This document shows positions 24,544-31,611 of a stretch of DNA of 49,580 nucleotides, in pieces. Source of the DNA: Candidatus Saccharibacteria bacterium UBA2952 (GTDB taxonomy: Bacteria; Patescibacteriota; Saccharimonadia; Saccharimonadales; Saccharimonadaceae); assembly GCA_002348605.1 (NCBI GenBank), contig DEBQ01000001.1:1-49580 (forward strand), written 5' to 3'. A model generated the notes under the pieces. It was not told where the DNA came from. It was given only the letters and a program-made list of their open reading frames with translations, and did no database searches. The position numbers and the translations under genes were made by a program. Each line of letters opens with the position of its first letter. Position 1 is the first letter of the stretch.

Positions 24544-24561
24544 ATTTCTAAGGAGGTTCAT

Positions 24562-26400
24562 ATGAACGACGAACAACTTTACGCCATGCGCCACAGCCTG
24601 GCGCACATTACAGCACAGGCAGTGCAGCACTTATGGCCAGATGCCAAGTTTGGTGTCGGACCAGTGGTTGAGAACGGCTTTTATTACGATATTGACCTTG
24701 GTGAGACCAAGATTTCAGAAGCTGATTTTCCAAAAATTGAAAAAGAAATGCGGAAGGTAATTGAGGCGAATTACCCATTTGAACGCTCTGAAAAGCAGAT
24801 TGATGAGGCATTGGAGTGGGCTCAAGGCGCAGGACAGCCATACAAAGTAGAACTGCTAAATGATCTCAAGCGTGAAGGGACAACCTTAGCGAGCGAGCTA
24901 GATGCAACCATGATGGGAATGGAACTGCCTGCGGGTATAGGTGGTGCCGCTCATGATTCAGTCAAAAGTGTAGTAGATGTGTCATTTTACACCGACGGTG
25001 ACTTTACCGACTTGTGCCGCGGTCCGCACGCTGAAAGTACTGGTAAAGTCGGCGCCTTCAAGCTGATGCGCGTGGCTGGCGCCTACTGGCGTGGCAACGA
25101 AAAGAACCCGCAGATGCAGCGACTGTACGGCGTAGCTTTCGCTACCCAAGAAGAATTGGATAAGTATCTTGAAATGCTTGAGCAGGCGAAGGCTCGAGAC
25201 CACCGTAAGCTCGGCCGTGAACTTGATCTCTACACTGTAAGTCCTCTCGTCGGAGCGGGCTTACCGCTGTTCACTCCTCGCGGTACAGTATTGCGTGACA
25301 TCATGGCGCAGTACTCGAACCAGTTACGCATGGCGCGCGGCTTTACCAAGGTGTGGACACCACACATTACCAAGCAGGACCTCTACGAGGCATCCGGCCA
25401 CTGGGCGAAGTTCGGTGACGAGCTGTTTTTAGTCACTAGTCAAGAAACCAGCGACAAGATGGCCTTAAAGCCAATGAACTGCCCGCACCACACGCAAATT
25501 TTTGCGTCGCAACCGCGCAGCTACCGCGATATGCCAATTCGCTACCTTGAGACTACCACCGACTACCGTGACGAAAAGACTGGCGAGCTTGGTGGCCTAA
25601 ACCGAGTGCGCTCGCTGACACAGGATGACAGTCACGTCTTTGCTCGGCCTGATCAGATTGAAGCTGAGATCGATGGACTGCTGGCGAGCGCCAGGGAACT
25701 TTACGGCACGCTCGGCATGAAACTCCGTGTCCGATTGAGCTACCGTGACGACAGCGATGCCTACCTAGGCGATCCGGAATTGTGGCAATCTGCTCAGGCG
25801 CAGCTTAAGGCGGCCGTCGAAAAGAACGAGCTTGATTACTTTGAGCAGGAAGGCGAGGCAGCGTTCTACGGTCCGAAGATCGACTTTATGGCGACCGACG
25901 CGATTGGTCGTGAACACCAGGTAGCGACGGTCCAACTGGACTTCGTGCAGCCAGAGCGGTTCAAGTTGGAATATGCCGGTCAGGGAGAAGTATCACTTCG
26001 GCCGGTCATGATTCACTGCGCATTACTCGGAAGTATTGAACGTTTCCTCAGCGTCTTTATTGAGCACACCGGTGGTTGGTTTCCGCTATGGGCGGCACCT
26101 GAGCAGGTTCGTATTCTGACTATCAACGACACGGTACTTGATTACGTCCAAGAAATCGAAGCCGTACTCAACGATACGGTGCTCATGAAACCGGTTAAAT
26201 ACAATGAACTGCGCTTTACGCGTGACGACCGTAACGAAAGCCTTGGTAAGAAAATCCGCGAGGCGACGACCTATAAAGTCCCGGTTCAACTGATTGTCGG
26301 ACCGAAGGACAAAGACGCCCGCGAAGTGAGCGTTCGTACTCAAAGCGGTGAAGAGAAGGTCGCGCTTGACCAGTTGAAAGACTATCTAATTAATCTGTAG
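24562..26400 (+). CDS. thrS: Threonyl-tRNA synthetase without TGS domain
   Basis: ThrRS charges tRNA-Thr and edits Ser-tRNA-Thr. The 612-residue product starts at ATG 24562 behind AAGGAGG. It begins directly with the editing domain (MRHSLAHITAQAV with HxxxH, then TDLCRGPH), so the N-terminal TGS domain of the common 640-residue enzyme is missing. The class II core has MNCPHHTQIF with the zinc Cys, motif 2 around YRDEKTGELGGLNRVRSLTQDDSHVF, and motif 3 near the GSIERF stretch. The C-terminal anticodon-binding domain covers about the last 110 residues. The T-box-like leader suggests control by uncharged tRNA-Thr. Confidence 0.96.
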   Translation: MNDEQLYAMRHSLAHITAQAVQHLWPDAKFGVGPVVENGFYYDIDLGETKISEADFPKIEKEMRKVIEANYPFERSEKQIDEALEWAQGAGQPYKVELLNDLKREGTTLASELDATMMGMELPAGIGGAAHDSVKSVVDVSFYTDGDFTDLCRGPHAESTGKVGAFKLMRVAGAYWRGNEKNPQMQRLYGVAFATQEELDKYLEMLEQAKARDHRKLGRELDLYTVSPLVGAGLPLFTPRGTVLRDIMAQYSNQLRMARGFTKVWTPHITKQDLYEASGHWAKFGDELFLVTSQETSDKMALKPMNCPHHTQIFASQPRSYRDMPIRYLETTTDYRDEKTGELGGLNRVRSLTQDDSHVFARPDQIEAEIDGLLASARELYGTLGMKLRVRLSYRDDSDAYLGDPELWQSAQAQLKAAVEKNELDYFEQEGEAAFYGPKIDFMATDAIGREHQVATVQLDFVQPERFKLEYAGQGEVSLRPVMIHCALLGSIERFLSVFIEHTGGWFPLWAAPEQVRILTINDTVLDYVQEIEAVLNDTVLMKPVKYNELRFTRDDRNESLGKKIREATTYKVPVQLIVGPKDKDAREVSVRTQSGEEKVALDQLKDYLINL

Positions 26401-26404
26401 CGTA

Positions 26405-27019
26405 ATGAAAAAAGCAACGATTGCCATTGATATCGATGACGTGCTGGCCGACAATGCAGCCGGCTTTGTGGCGTTCAGCAATGCGCAGTGGGGCACGAAT
26501 CTTCGGCCAGAGGATTACGATGAACACTGGGCAATGTTATGGCAAGTCGACCACGCTGAAGTCGAGCGCCGCGCCAATCACCTGCACGAGTCGGGTATCT
26601 TAAATACATACCGTCATAACGACGCGGCATTGCCCGTGCTGAAGCGCCTCAGCCTGAACTACAATTTGATCATCGTCACGTCACGGCGTCTGCAAGTGCG
26701 CGCTGACACGACCGCCTGGATACATAAACATTACCCGGGCATATTCACCGACGAAACCATTCATTTTGCTGGTATATGGGACACGATTGATGACCAATCG
26801 ATTCACCGCACTAAAGCCGATGTTATCGACGCCCTTGGAGCCGACTACCTGATTGATGATCAATTGAAACATTGCCAAGCCGTTGCTGCTGCCGGTAAAA
26901 CGGCAATACTGTTTGGTGACTACACCTGGAATCAGGCGGATACACTGCCTGAACGGATTATTAGACTACACGACTGGGCTGCTGTTGAGGAGTTCTTTAC
27001 GAATGAAGTCGGACGCTAA
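26405..27019 (+). CDS. 5'(3')-deoxyribonucleotidase-like HAD hydrolase
   Basis: The 204-residue protein begins with the HAD nucleophile motif AIDIDDVLADN (DxDxV), followed by a small helical cap, IIVTSRR (motif II Thr-Ser) and DYLIDDQLKHC (motif III/IV with the acidic pair). This pattern matches the NT5C-type 5'-nucleotidase subfamily, which removes phosphate from deoxynucleotides; a broader HAD phosphatase role is possible. It starts four bases after thrS and overlaps the next gene by 17 bases, so it is part of the thrS operon. Confidence 0.8.
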   Translation: MKKATIAIDIDDVLADNAAGFVAFSNAQWGTNLRPEDYDEHWAMLWQVDHAEVERRANHLHESGILNTYRHNDAALPVLKRLSLNYNLIIVTSRRLQVRADTTAWIHKHYPGIFTDETIHFAGIWDTIDDQSIHRTKADVIDALGADYLIDDQLKHCQAVAAAGKTAILFGDYTWNQADTLPERIIRLHDWAAVEEFFTNEVGR

Positions 27020-27320
27020 TTTTCGCGGGCGAGTAGAGGCGCTTATGGCTGAAGTTCCCTATGGTCGTGTCGTTACATACGGAGACCTTGCCGGAATGGC
27101 TGGTCAAGCGAACGCCAGCCGGGTAGTTGGCGGCATTGCTCACTTTGGTAATCCCGATCTACCCTGGCACCGGCTCGTTAACCGGTTTGGTGGTTTGGCG
27201 GCCGGTTTTCATGGCGGCCGCGAAGTCCAACAACAGCTACTTGAGCATGAGGGCGTGAAGTGTACGAATCACATCGTTGACAATTTTGAGGAACGAAGAT
27301 GGCGACCAGGCCAGAGCTAA
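27003..27320 (+). CDS. Alkyltransferase-like DNA repair protein (ATL)
   Basis: The 105-residue protein is the single DNA-binding domain of the O6-alkylguanine transferase family. It shows VPYGRVVTYGDLA (helix-turn-helix region with the Arg finger segment), NASRVVGG, and LPWHRLVN where the methyl-accepting PCHR motif has Trp in place of Cys. That change defines ATL proteins, which bind O6-alkylguanine without repairing it and hand the lesion to nucleotide excision repair. The start ATG 27003 lies inside the preceding gene; its end overlaps miaA by 22 bases. Confidence 0.9.
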   Translation: MKSDANFRGRVEALMAEVPYGRVVTYGDLAGMAGQANASRVVGGIAHFGNPDLPWHRLVNRFGGLAAGFHGGREVQQQLLEHEGVKCTNHIVDNFEERRWRPGQS

Positions 27321-28168
27321 TCGCCATTGTCGGACCTACCGCTAGCGGTAAGACGGGTCTGGCACTCGATATAGCCGAGCGCTGGAACGGTGAGATTATT
27401 TGTGCGGACTCCAGAACTGTCTATAAAGGCATGGATATCGGTACGGCCAAACCGACGGTAAAAGAACAGGCGAGAGTCCGGCATTGGGGCATAGACTTAG
27501 TCGAACCAGGCGAGTCGTTCAGCGCCGCTGACTTCAAGCGGCACGCCGATGCGGCGATCAAAGACATACGGTCGCGGGGCAAATTGCCACTACTCGTCGG
27601 AGGCACCGGACTTTATGTCGATGCGGTGATGTACAATTTTACGTTCGGGCCGCCGGCAAACGTAAATGAGCGTGAACGACTGGAAGCAATGGATGTGAGT
27701 GAACTCACTGCCTATTGCGTTAAACACAACATAGAATTGCCTGAAAATGCAAAAAACAAACGACACCTAATTAGGGCGATTGAACGAAAAAGCATAAGCG
27801 CAATCAGTAAATCAGCCCTTCGTCCAAACGAATATATTGTGGGAATCGCTACGAATATAAATACCCTCCGAACACGAATTGTAATGCGCACCGAACAACT
27901 GTTTGAGAACAATGTGGTAGCCGAAGCGACTTTATTGGGCAAAAAGTATGGCTGGGATTCGGAGGCAATGACCGGAAATATATACCCGCTGCTGAAATTA
28001 CATCTGGACGGCGAGCTGACACTAGAAGAAGTCAAGGACAGATTTACAACGCTCGATTATCAGCTAGCCAAGCGGCAAATGACCTGGCTGCGCCGCAATC
28101 CGGACATAATGTGGGCCACGCTAACAGAGGCGAAAGGGTACATACATTCGTTACTCGCGAACGAATAA
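27299..28168 (+). CDS. miaA: tRNA dimethylallyltransferase
   Basis: MiaA adds a dimethylallyl group to A37 of tRNAs that read UNN codons. The 289-residue length is close to typical. Motifs: P-loop GPTASGKT (residues 11-18), DSRTVYKGMDIGTAKP, VGGTGLYVDAVMYNF, and the C-terminal QLAKRQMTWLRRNPD that contacts tRNA. The codon composition of the middle part (27700-27900) is more AT-rich than its neighbours, without loss of reading frame. It is the last gene of the operon starting at thrS. Confidence 0.95.
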   Translation: MATRPELIAIVGPTASGKTGLALDIAERWNGEIICADSRTVYKGMDIGTAKPTVKEQARVRHWGIDLVEPGESFSAADFKRHADAAIKDIRSRGKLPLLVGGTGLYVDAVMYNFTFGPPANVNERERLEAMDVSELTAYCVKHNIELPENAKNKRHLIRAIERKSISAISKSALRPNEYIVGIATNINTLRTRIVMRTEQLFENNVVAEATLLGKKYGWDSEAMTGNIYPLLKLHLDGELTLEEVKDRFTTLDYQLAKRQMTWLRRNPDIMWATLTEAKGYIHSLLANE

Positions 28169-28215
28169 CTTCTATGCTACACTAGCAACATAAAAGTTAC
28201 TCAGGGTAGAAGACG

Positions 28216-28818
28216 ATGATTGACGCACTGTTCGGATCGAAGACACGCATCAAACTCCTGCATTTGTTTTTGAACAATCCAGGGAAGTCATTTTACGTAC
28301 GTGAGATTACCCGACTTATCGATGAACAGATTAACTCAGTCCGACGCGAACTGGCTAATATGCTGAAGGTCGGCATTATAAAAAGTGATACAGCTGATAA
28401 TAAGCTGTACTACGAAGTTGATCAACGTTACGAGCATTATGTACCACTGCGAGCGATTTTCGGCGACGACAAAGAAGCCGGTTCGGCGGTTGACGCGCCA
28501 AAGCAATCAACACTCGACTGGCAGGCACGACTCGACGAACTTGGCGGCGTAAAACTGGCCATCATGGCCGGTGTGTTCGTGTCGGGCAGTGCCAGCAAAG
28601 TTGACTTGCTGCTAGTTGGTAACCCGGCACCTGCCCGAACTAAGGCGTTTATTAAGACGCTCGAGAAAAAAGAAGGCCGAGAACTGAACTACAGCGTATT
28701 AAGTTACGACGAGTTCTACTACCGTCTCTCGATTCGTGATAAATTTATTACAGAGCTCATGAGTAGCAAGCACGTCGTGCTGCGCGATGTCGAGCAAATT
28801 CTAGACAAGCAAAAGTAG
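28216..28818 (+). CDS. Winged-helix transcriptional regulator with degenerate nucleotidyltransferase-like domain
   Basis: The 200-residue protein has an N-terminal winged helix (about residues 1-75): SKTRIKLLHLFLNNPGKSFYVREITRLI...INSVRRELANMLKVGIIKS, followed by the wing. The C-terminal half (about 95-195) has ASKVDLLLVGN, reminiscent of a nucleotidyltransferase fold (MNT type) that has lost its GS...D-x-D catalytic set. It may sense nucleotides or bind a partner. The next gene starts eight bases later, so it may control its own operon. The target is unknown. Confidence 0.72.
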   Translation: MIDALFGSKTRIKLLHLFLNNPGKSFYVREITRLIDEQINSVRRELANMLKVGIIKSDTADNKLYYEVDQRYEHYVPLRAIFGDDKEAGSAVDAPKQSTLDWQARLDELGGVKLAIMAGVFVSGSASKVDLLLVGNPAPARTKAFIKTLEKKEGRELNYSVLSYDEFYYRLSIRDKFITELMSSKHVVLRDVEQILDKQK

Positions 28819-28825
28819 GAGACCT

Positions 28826-29455
28826 ATGTTCGAAATCGAATACAAGGGTGGGAACACCGTTGTCATTGCAACCAAGAAATCAAAACTGATTACCGACCCA
28901 AAGCAATCGGTAGTCGGCTTGAAAGACATTGAACCAAAGGGTATGGTGGGCCTCGCGACGGAGCCTCGGTTTGAAGTCCGTTCAGAAGATGCTGTTCTGA
29001 ATATTGAAGGTCCTGGTGAATACGAAGTCGGTGACTTCTCAATCCGAGGAATCGGCGCTCAGCGTCACCTGGACTCAGATGGCAAAGGCTCAACTATGTA
29101 TCGCATAGAGGTAGGGGACATACGAATCGCCCTGCTTGGTAACATCGACCCTAAGCTAAGTGAGGAGCAGCTGGAATCCATTGGTGTCGTCGATATCATC
29201 ATTCTGCCTGTTGGGGGCGGTGGCTACACACTCGATGCTACCTCGGCAGCGCAACTGGTGCGAAAAATTGATGCCAAAACCGTCATTCCAATCCATTACG
29301 CGGACAAAGCGCTTAAGTATGAAGTGCCACAGGACGAACTTGAAACCTTCCAAAAAGAGCTTGGTGGCGAAGTCGAAACGGTCGACAAGCTCAAAGTTAA
29401 GGCTGCTGGCTCCCTGCCACTAGTATTTACTGTTTACAAGTTGGCACGTAGCTAA
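28826..29455 (+). CDS. Metallo-beta-lactamase-fold hydrolase-like protein
   Basis: The 209-residue protein has the layout of the small MBL-fold family related to UlaG: an N-terminal beta strand pair, the EGPGEYEVGDFSIRGIGA segment, VDIIILPVGGGGYTLDATSAAQLVRKIDAKTVIPIHY near the end. The usual HxHxDH metal site is not visible; only late ligands (the GGGGY region and the His in PIHY) remain, so activity may be reduced or altered. AGGAG precedes ATG 28826. Function is unknown; it is probably coexpressed with the regulator upstream. Confidence 0.75.
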   Translation: MFEIEYKGGNTVVIATKKSKLITDPKQSVVGLKDIEPKGMVGLATEPRFEVRSEDAVLNIEGPGEYEVGDFSIRGIGAQRHLDSDGKGSTMYRIEVGDIRIALLGNIDPKLSEEQLESIGVVDIIILPVGGGGYTLDATSAAQLVRKIDAKTVIPIHYADKALKYEVPQDELETFQKELGGEVETVDKLKVKAAGSLPLVFTVYKLARS

Positions 29456-29470
29456 TCAGACTGCCAATAT

Positions 29471-29500
29471 AAAAACTCCGCTCGTACGAGCGGAGTTTTT
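29471..29500. terminator. Bidirectional terminator
   Basis: AAAAACTCCGCTCG and its perfect complement meet at a TA centre, with T runs on both strands. It ends the MBL gene (plus) and rpmB (minus). It shows no extra CCA/TGG pairing, unlike the stable-RNA terminators. Confidence 0.9.
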
Positions 29501-29510
29501 GTCTGTCAGG

Positions 29511-29726
29511 TTACTTTGCCTGGCTGACGACAGGCTGCAATAATCCCTTTTTCTTCAGGGTGCGGATGGCCTGTGTGCTGAGGGTCATGGTGACCTTTTG
29601 GCCGTCTACCATAAAAGTCTTCTTTTGCAGGTTAGGCTTGAAGACTCGCTTGGTGCGACGCAAAGAAAAGCTCACGTTGTGGCCGAATTGCTTACCTTTA
29701 CCGGTCAGTTCGCATCGCGCTGCCAT
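29511..29726 (-). CDS. rpmB: Ribosomal protein bL28
   Basis: The 71-residue basic protein begins MAARCELTGKGKQFGHNVS, the bL28 signature, with KRVFKPNLQKK and a C-terminal ALRTLKK-like IRTLKKKGLL. It is a large-subunit protein. The transcript has a standard promoter, a leader of about 30 bases and AAGGAG before ATG. It stands alone, without rpmG. Confidence 0.95.
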   Translation of the reverse strand: MAARCELTGKGKQFGHNVSFSLRRTKRVFKPNLQKKTFMVDGQKVTMTLSTQAIRTLKKKGLLQPVVSQAK

Positions 29727-29763
29727 TTCTTTACTCCTTAAAGTTATTTAGCAAACTTGTATG

Positions 29764-29792
29764 ATTGTAGCGGTTTTAACGCTTCTCGTCAA
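29764..29792 (-). promoter_or_regulatory. Promoter of rpmB
   Basis: TTGACG (29792-29787) and TACAAT (29769-29764) are 17 bases apart on the minus strand, with a normal leader and Shine-Dalgarno downstream. Confidence 0.75.
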
Positions 29793-29807
29793 GGGGTTAG
29801 AGTAGGT

Positions 29808-29813
29808 TATAAT
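29808..29813 (+). promoter_or_regulatory. -10 box of the leaderless M50 protease gene
   Basis: A perfect TATAAT lies eight bases before ATG 29822; no Shine-Dalgarno is present. Confidence 0.65.
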
Positions 29814-29821
29814 AGGTATCT

Positions 29822-30472
29822 ATGGGAATTGATTTGGTTTATATAGCTATTGTGATCGTCGTCATCCTGCTTTCGATGACGCTGCATGAAGCCATGCATG
29901 GATTTGTGGCGTATTGGTTAGGTGATGATACGGCCGAAAGGGAAGGGCGCCTAACGCTTAACCCAGTCAAGCATATTGATCCATTCCTAACGATCGGGCT
30001 ACCGGTTGTCCTTGCTCTTATCGGCGCTCCAATATTCGGTGGAGCCAAGCCGGTACCGTTCAATCCGGCGCGCCTAAAATACGACGAATGGGGTGCAGCA
30101 CTCGTAGCCCTTGCCGGTCCGCTCACGAACTTTATTATCGCGGTATTGTTGTTCGTATGGGCGAGACTTATCGGGGTGAAAGTGACTGACTTTACCTATG
30201 AAAACCTTCAAGACGCGTTCTTGTCGCTGGGTGTCATTATCAACTTAGGATTCTTCGCCTTCAACATGATACCGATTCCTCCGCTCGACGGCTCAAGGGT
30301 GCTGTATGCGCTCGCCCCTGATTTCGTTCGGCGTGGTATGGAAGCGGTTGAGCGCCTTGGCCTGATCTTTATATTTGCGATCGTACTCATCGCTAGCCCC
30401 TTGATCGGCCGGTTCATCCTTGCTGCTACAACTGGCATACTGAAGCTATTCACCGCAGTGTTCGGCGGCTAG
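29822..30472 (+). CDS. Site-2 protease family membrane metalloprotease (M50)
   Basis: The 216-residue polytopic protein has the HEAMH zinc motif (HExxH, residues 22-26) in the first membrane helix, a conserved AGPLTNFIIA (about residue 98) and the third-ligand motif in NMIPIPPLDGSRVL (about residue 153). Four to five membrane helices are visible. No PDZ domain is present, as in the minimal SpoIVFB/Rip-like subgroup. Family role: intramembrane cleavage of membrane proteins, often anti-sigma factors or signal-peptide remnants. The substrate is unknown. Confidence 0.9.
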   Translation: MGIDLVYIAIVIVVILLSMTLHEAMHGFVAYWLGDDTAEREGRLTLNPVKHIDPFLTIGLPVVLALIGAPIFGGAKPVPFNPARLKYDEWGAALVALAGPLTNFIIAVLLFVWARLIGVKVTDFTYENLQDAFLSLGVIINLGFFAFNMIPIPPLDGSRVLYALAPDFVRRGMEAVERLGLIFIFAIVLIASPLIGRFILAATTGILKLFTAVFGG

Positions 30473-31027
30473 TTAAGATTCAAGCAACGCTTCAAGTTTT
30501 TTGGTTGTATTCCAGCTGCGAATGGTCATACTTTTATATGCCGGAAGCTCCAAGATCTTATTAAGACGGCTTTTTTGTCTTTCCGCGGACAAACGGGTGA
30601 AATAAAGTGCCTTACTGCCGGCGGCAGCGGTATCGACACCTTCTCTTAATTTGAGCGTAACTAGGTCCTTTAAAACCTGGGTCGGTCTTGTCGGCGGTTT
30701 TAGAAAGATGACATCGGAGTGAAATGTATCGGGCCTTGTTCCGAAGCCGTTCGGAGCTTCTTTGACGATTCTTCGAAAATCAGCTTCGGACAACACAACA
30801 GTCGGGCCCTTGTAAGCAAATGTATTTTCAAGGGCGGTGTCGATCGTATGCTCGACTTTGACTAGGTTCATATCACTTTCAAACAAAACGTTCCCGCTCG
30901 CAATGTAGGTGCTGACGTTTGTAAAGCCGGCAGCCTGTAGACATTCACGTAGTTCTGCCATCTTGATGATATTATTACCACCGACGTTAATACCTCGGAG
31001 CAGTGCTACGAATCGGGTGTTTACCAT
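30473..31027 (-). CDS. DUF1697 family protein
   Basis: The 184-residue protein matches DUF1697: MVNTRFVALLRGINVGGNNIIKMAELRECL at the start, TYIASGNVLFES, and the C-terminal RSWNTTKKLEALL. The biochemical function of the family is unknown. It converges on the M50 gene without space between stop codons. Its start is leaderless, with TATACT six bases upstream. Confidence 0.88.
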   Translation of the reverse strand: MVNTRFVALLRGINVGGNNIIKMAELRECLQAAGFTNVSTYIASGNVLFESDMNLVKVEHTIDTALENTFAYKGPTVVLSEADFRRIVKEAPNGFGTRPDTFHSDVIFLKPPTRPTQVLKDLVTLKLREGVDTAAAGSKALYFTRLSAERQKSRLNKILELPAYKSMTIRSWNTTKKLEALLES

Positions 31028-31033
31028 ACCGAA

Positions 31034-31039
31034 AGTATA
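31034..31039 (-). promoter_or_regulatory. -10 box of the leaderless DUF1697 gene
   Basis: TATACT on the minus strand lies exactly six bases before the ATG at 31027. Confidence 0.65.
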
Positions 31040-31061
31040 TCAGGGCAGGGTATGCCGGGTG

Positions 31062-31067
31062 TATAAT
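31062..31067 (+). promoter_or_regulatory. -10 box of the structured RNA
   Basis: TATAAT lies about 25 bases before the first arm of the long helix. Divergent from the DUF1697 promoter, with 22 bases between the two -10 boxes. Confidence 0.55.
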
Positions 31068-31068
31068 A

Positions 31069-31247
31069 AAGACAGTCCTTCTGATGCCGGTCAGAGGACG
31101 TGGCGTAAATGATTTCCTAACGTCATTTGATAGGGAAGCCAACATTCTGTGCGGCTGCGGCTGCGCTGTGAGGCATCCCACCTTGCACTTACGCGGGGAT
31201 ATATCAAGCGCCACGTCCTCTGGGTGACCTCAGAGGACGCTTTGTTT
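31069..31247 (+). ncRNA. Structured RNA with two mutually exclusive helices
   Basis: A 14-bp perfect helix joins 31092-31105 and 31209-31222. Inside it are AAATGA/TCATTT, GGGAAGCC/GGCATCCC (one mismatch) and a GTGCGGC-TGCG-GCTGCGC apical hairpin. The 3' arm of the outer helix (CGTCCTCTG, 31214-31222) can pair equally well with CAGAGGACG at 31231-31239, giving a terminator hairpin followed by CTTTGTTT. The two states exclude each other. Length and the long closing helix recall 6S RNA, while the switch recalls a riboswitch or attenuator. No family is recognised; the next things downstream are tRNA sequences. Confidence 0.6.
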
Positions 31248-31284
31248 CGGGGTTTGGCGCAGTTGGTAGCGCGCACCGCTGGGG
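31248..31284 (+). pseudogene. 5' half of a broken tRNA-Pro gene
   Basis: Acceptor CGGGGTT, D arm and anticodon stem CACCG with anticodon GGG are intact. From the D arm through the anticodon it is identical over 30 bases to the intact tRNA-Pro at 31424. After the anticodon loop the tRNA similarity stops. Its acceptor matches the AACCCCG of the 3' fragment at 31572-31592. Confidence 0.75.
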
Positions 31285-31380
31285 TGAGAACTGCCTGTGG
31301 CAGTTCGCAAGGAAACCTTCCGATGAAAGCTACGCTTTCAATCGCGAAGTTTCGGGGCCGCGGAACGCGGCGGTGAGGCA
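31285..31380. repeat. Palindrome array after the tRNA-Pro half
   Basis: Adjacent hairpins: AACTGCC-TGT-GGCAGTT, AAGG-AAA-CCTT, GAAAGC-TAC-GCTTTC, CGAA-GT-TTCG and CCGCG-GAA-CGCGG. No gene is seen. A CGGTG at about 31370 could complete the anticodon stem of the broken tRNA. Confidence 0.55.
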
Positions 31381-31392
31381 CTCTTGATCGAG

Positions 31393-31398
31393 TATAAT
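31393..31398 (+). promoter_or_regulatory. -10 box of tRNA-Pro(GGG)
   Basis: TATAAT lies 25 bases before the mature 5' end of the tRNA. Confidence 0.5.
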
Positions 31399-31408
31399 AA
31401 TGGGGGTG

Positions 31409-31510
31409 CAAACATCTTTTTGGCGGAGTGTGGCGCAGTTGGTAGCGCGCACCGCTGGGGGTGGTGAGGTCGCTGGTTCAAGTCCAGTCACTCCGACCAA
31501 AAGATGTTTG
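31409..31510 (+). repeat. Inverted repeat exactly bracketing tRNA-Pro(GGG)
   Basis: CAAACATCTTTTTGG (31409-31423) directly before the tRNA matches CCAAAAGATGTTTG (31497-31510) in inverted orientation, except for one extra T. The right arm begins with the tRNA CCA. In the precursor, leader and trailer would pair and extend the acceptor stem. Confidence 0.75.
31424..31499 (+). tRNA. tRNA-Pro (anticodon GGG)
   Basis: Cloverleaf with acceptor CGGAGTG/CACTCCG, D stem GCGC/GCGC, anticodon arm CACCG-CTGGGGG-TGGTG (GGG, decodes CCC), T arm CTGG-TTCAAGT-CCAG, discriminator A and encoded CCA. It lies between the two halves of a broken paralogue. Confidence 0.95.
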
Positions 31511-31511
31511 A

Positions 31512-31571
31512 CATCACTTGAATACAAGTGATGAGTGGGTCGCTGCACGACTTCGTCGCGTCTTCGACGAA
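31512..31571. repeat. Two perfect hairpins and a tRNA variable-region remnant
   Basis: CATCACTTG-AATA-CAAGTGATG (31512-31533) is followed by GGTCGCTG (31538-31545), identical to the variable/T-stem start of tRNA-Pro, then by TTCGTCG-CGTCTT-CGACGAA. The second hairpin sits where the T loop would be. Confidence 0.6.
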
Positions 31572-31592
31572 CAAGTCCAGTAACCCCGACCA
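31572..31592 (+). pseudogene. 3' end of a broken tRNA-Pro gene
   Basis: The fragment begins CAAGTCCAG (T-arm 3' side) and ends in AACCCCG, discriminator A and CCA. AACCCCG is the perfect partner of CGGGGTT at 31248-31254, so the two pieces belong to one former gene. Confidence 0.7.
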
Positions 31593-31611
31593 AGTAAAAT
31601 TATCAATATGT

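Noticed and set aside
31069..31247. Cobalamin riboswitch, suggested by ATAGGGAA
   Set aside because: The rest of the B12-box core and the kissing-loop elements are missing and the element is too short.
31091..31411. Overlapping frames of 74-106 residues in the tRNA-Pro region
   Set aside because: They cross the structured RNA and tRNA sequences on both strands; RNA features explain the region better.
31285..31571. Group I intron in tRNA-Pro
   Set aside because: No conserved P, Q, R, S core was seen and a complete tRNA gene lies inside, so a self-splicing intron is unlikely.
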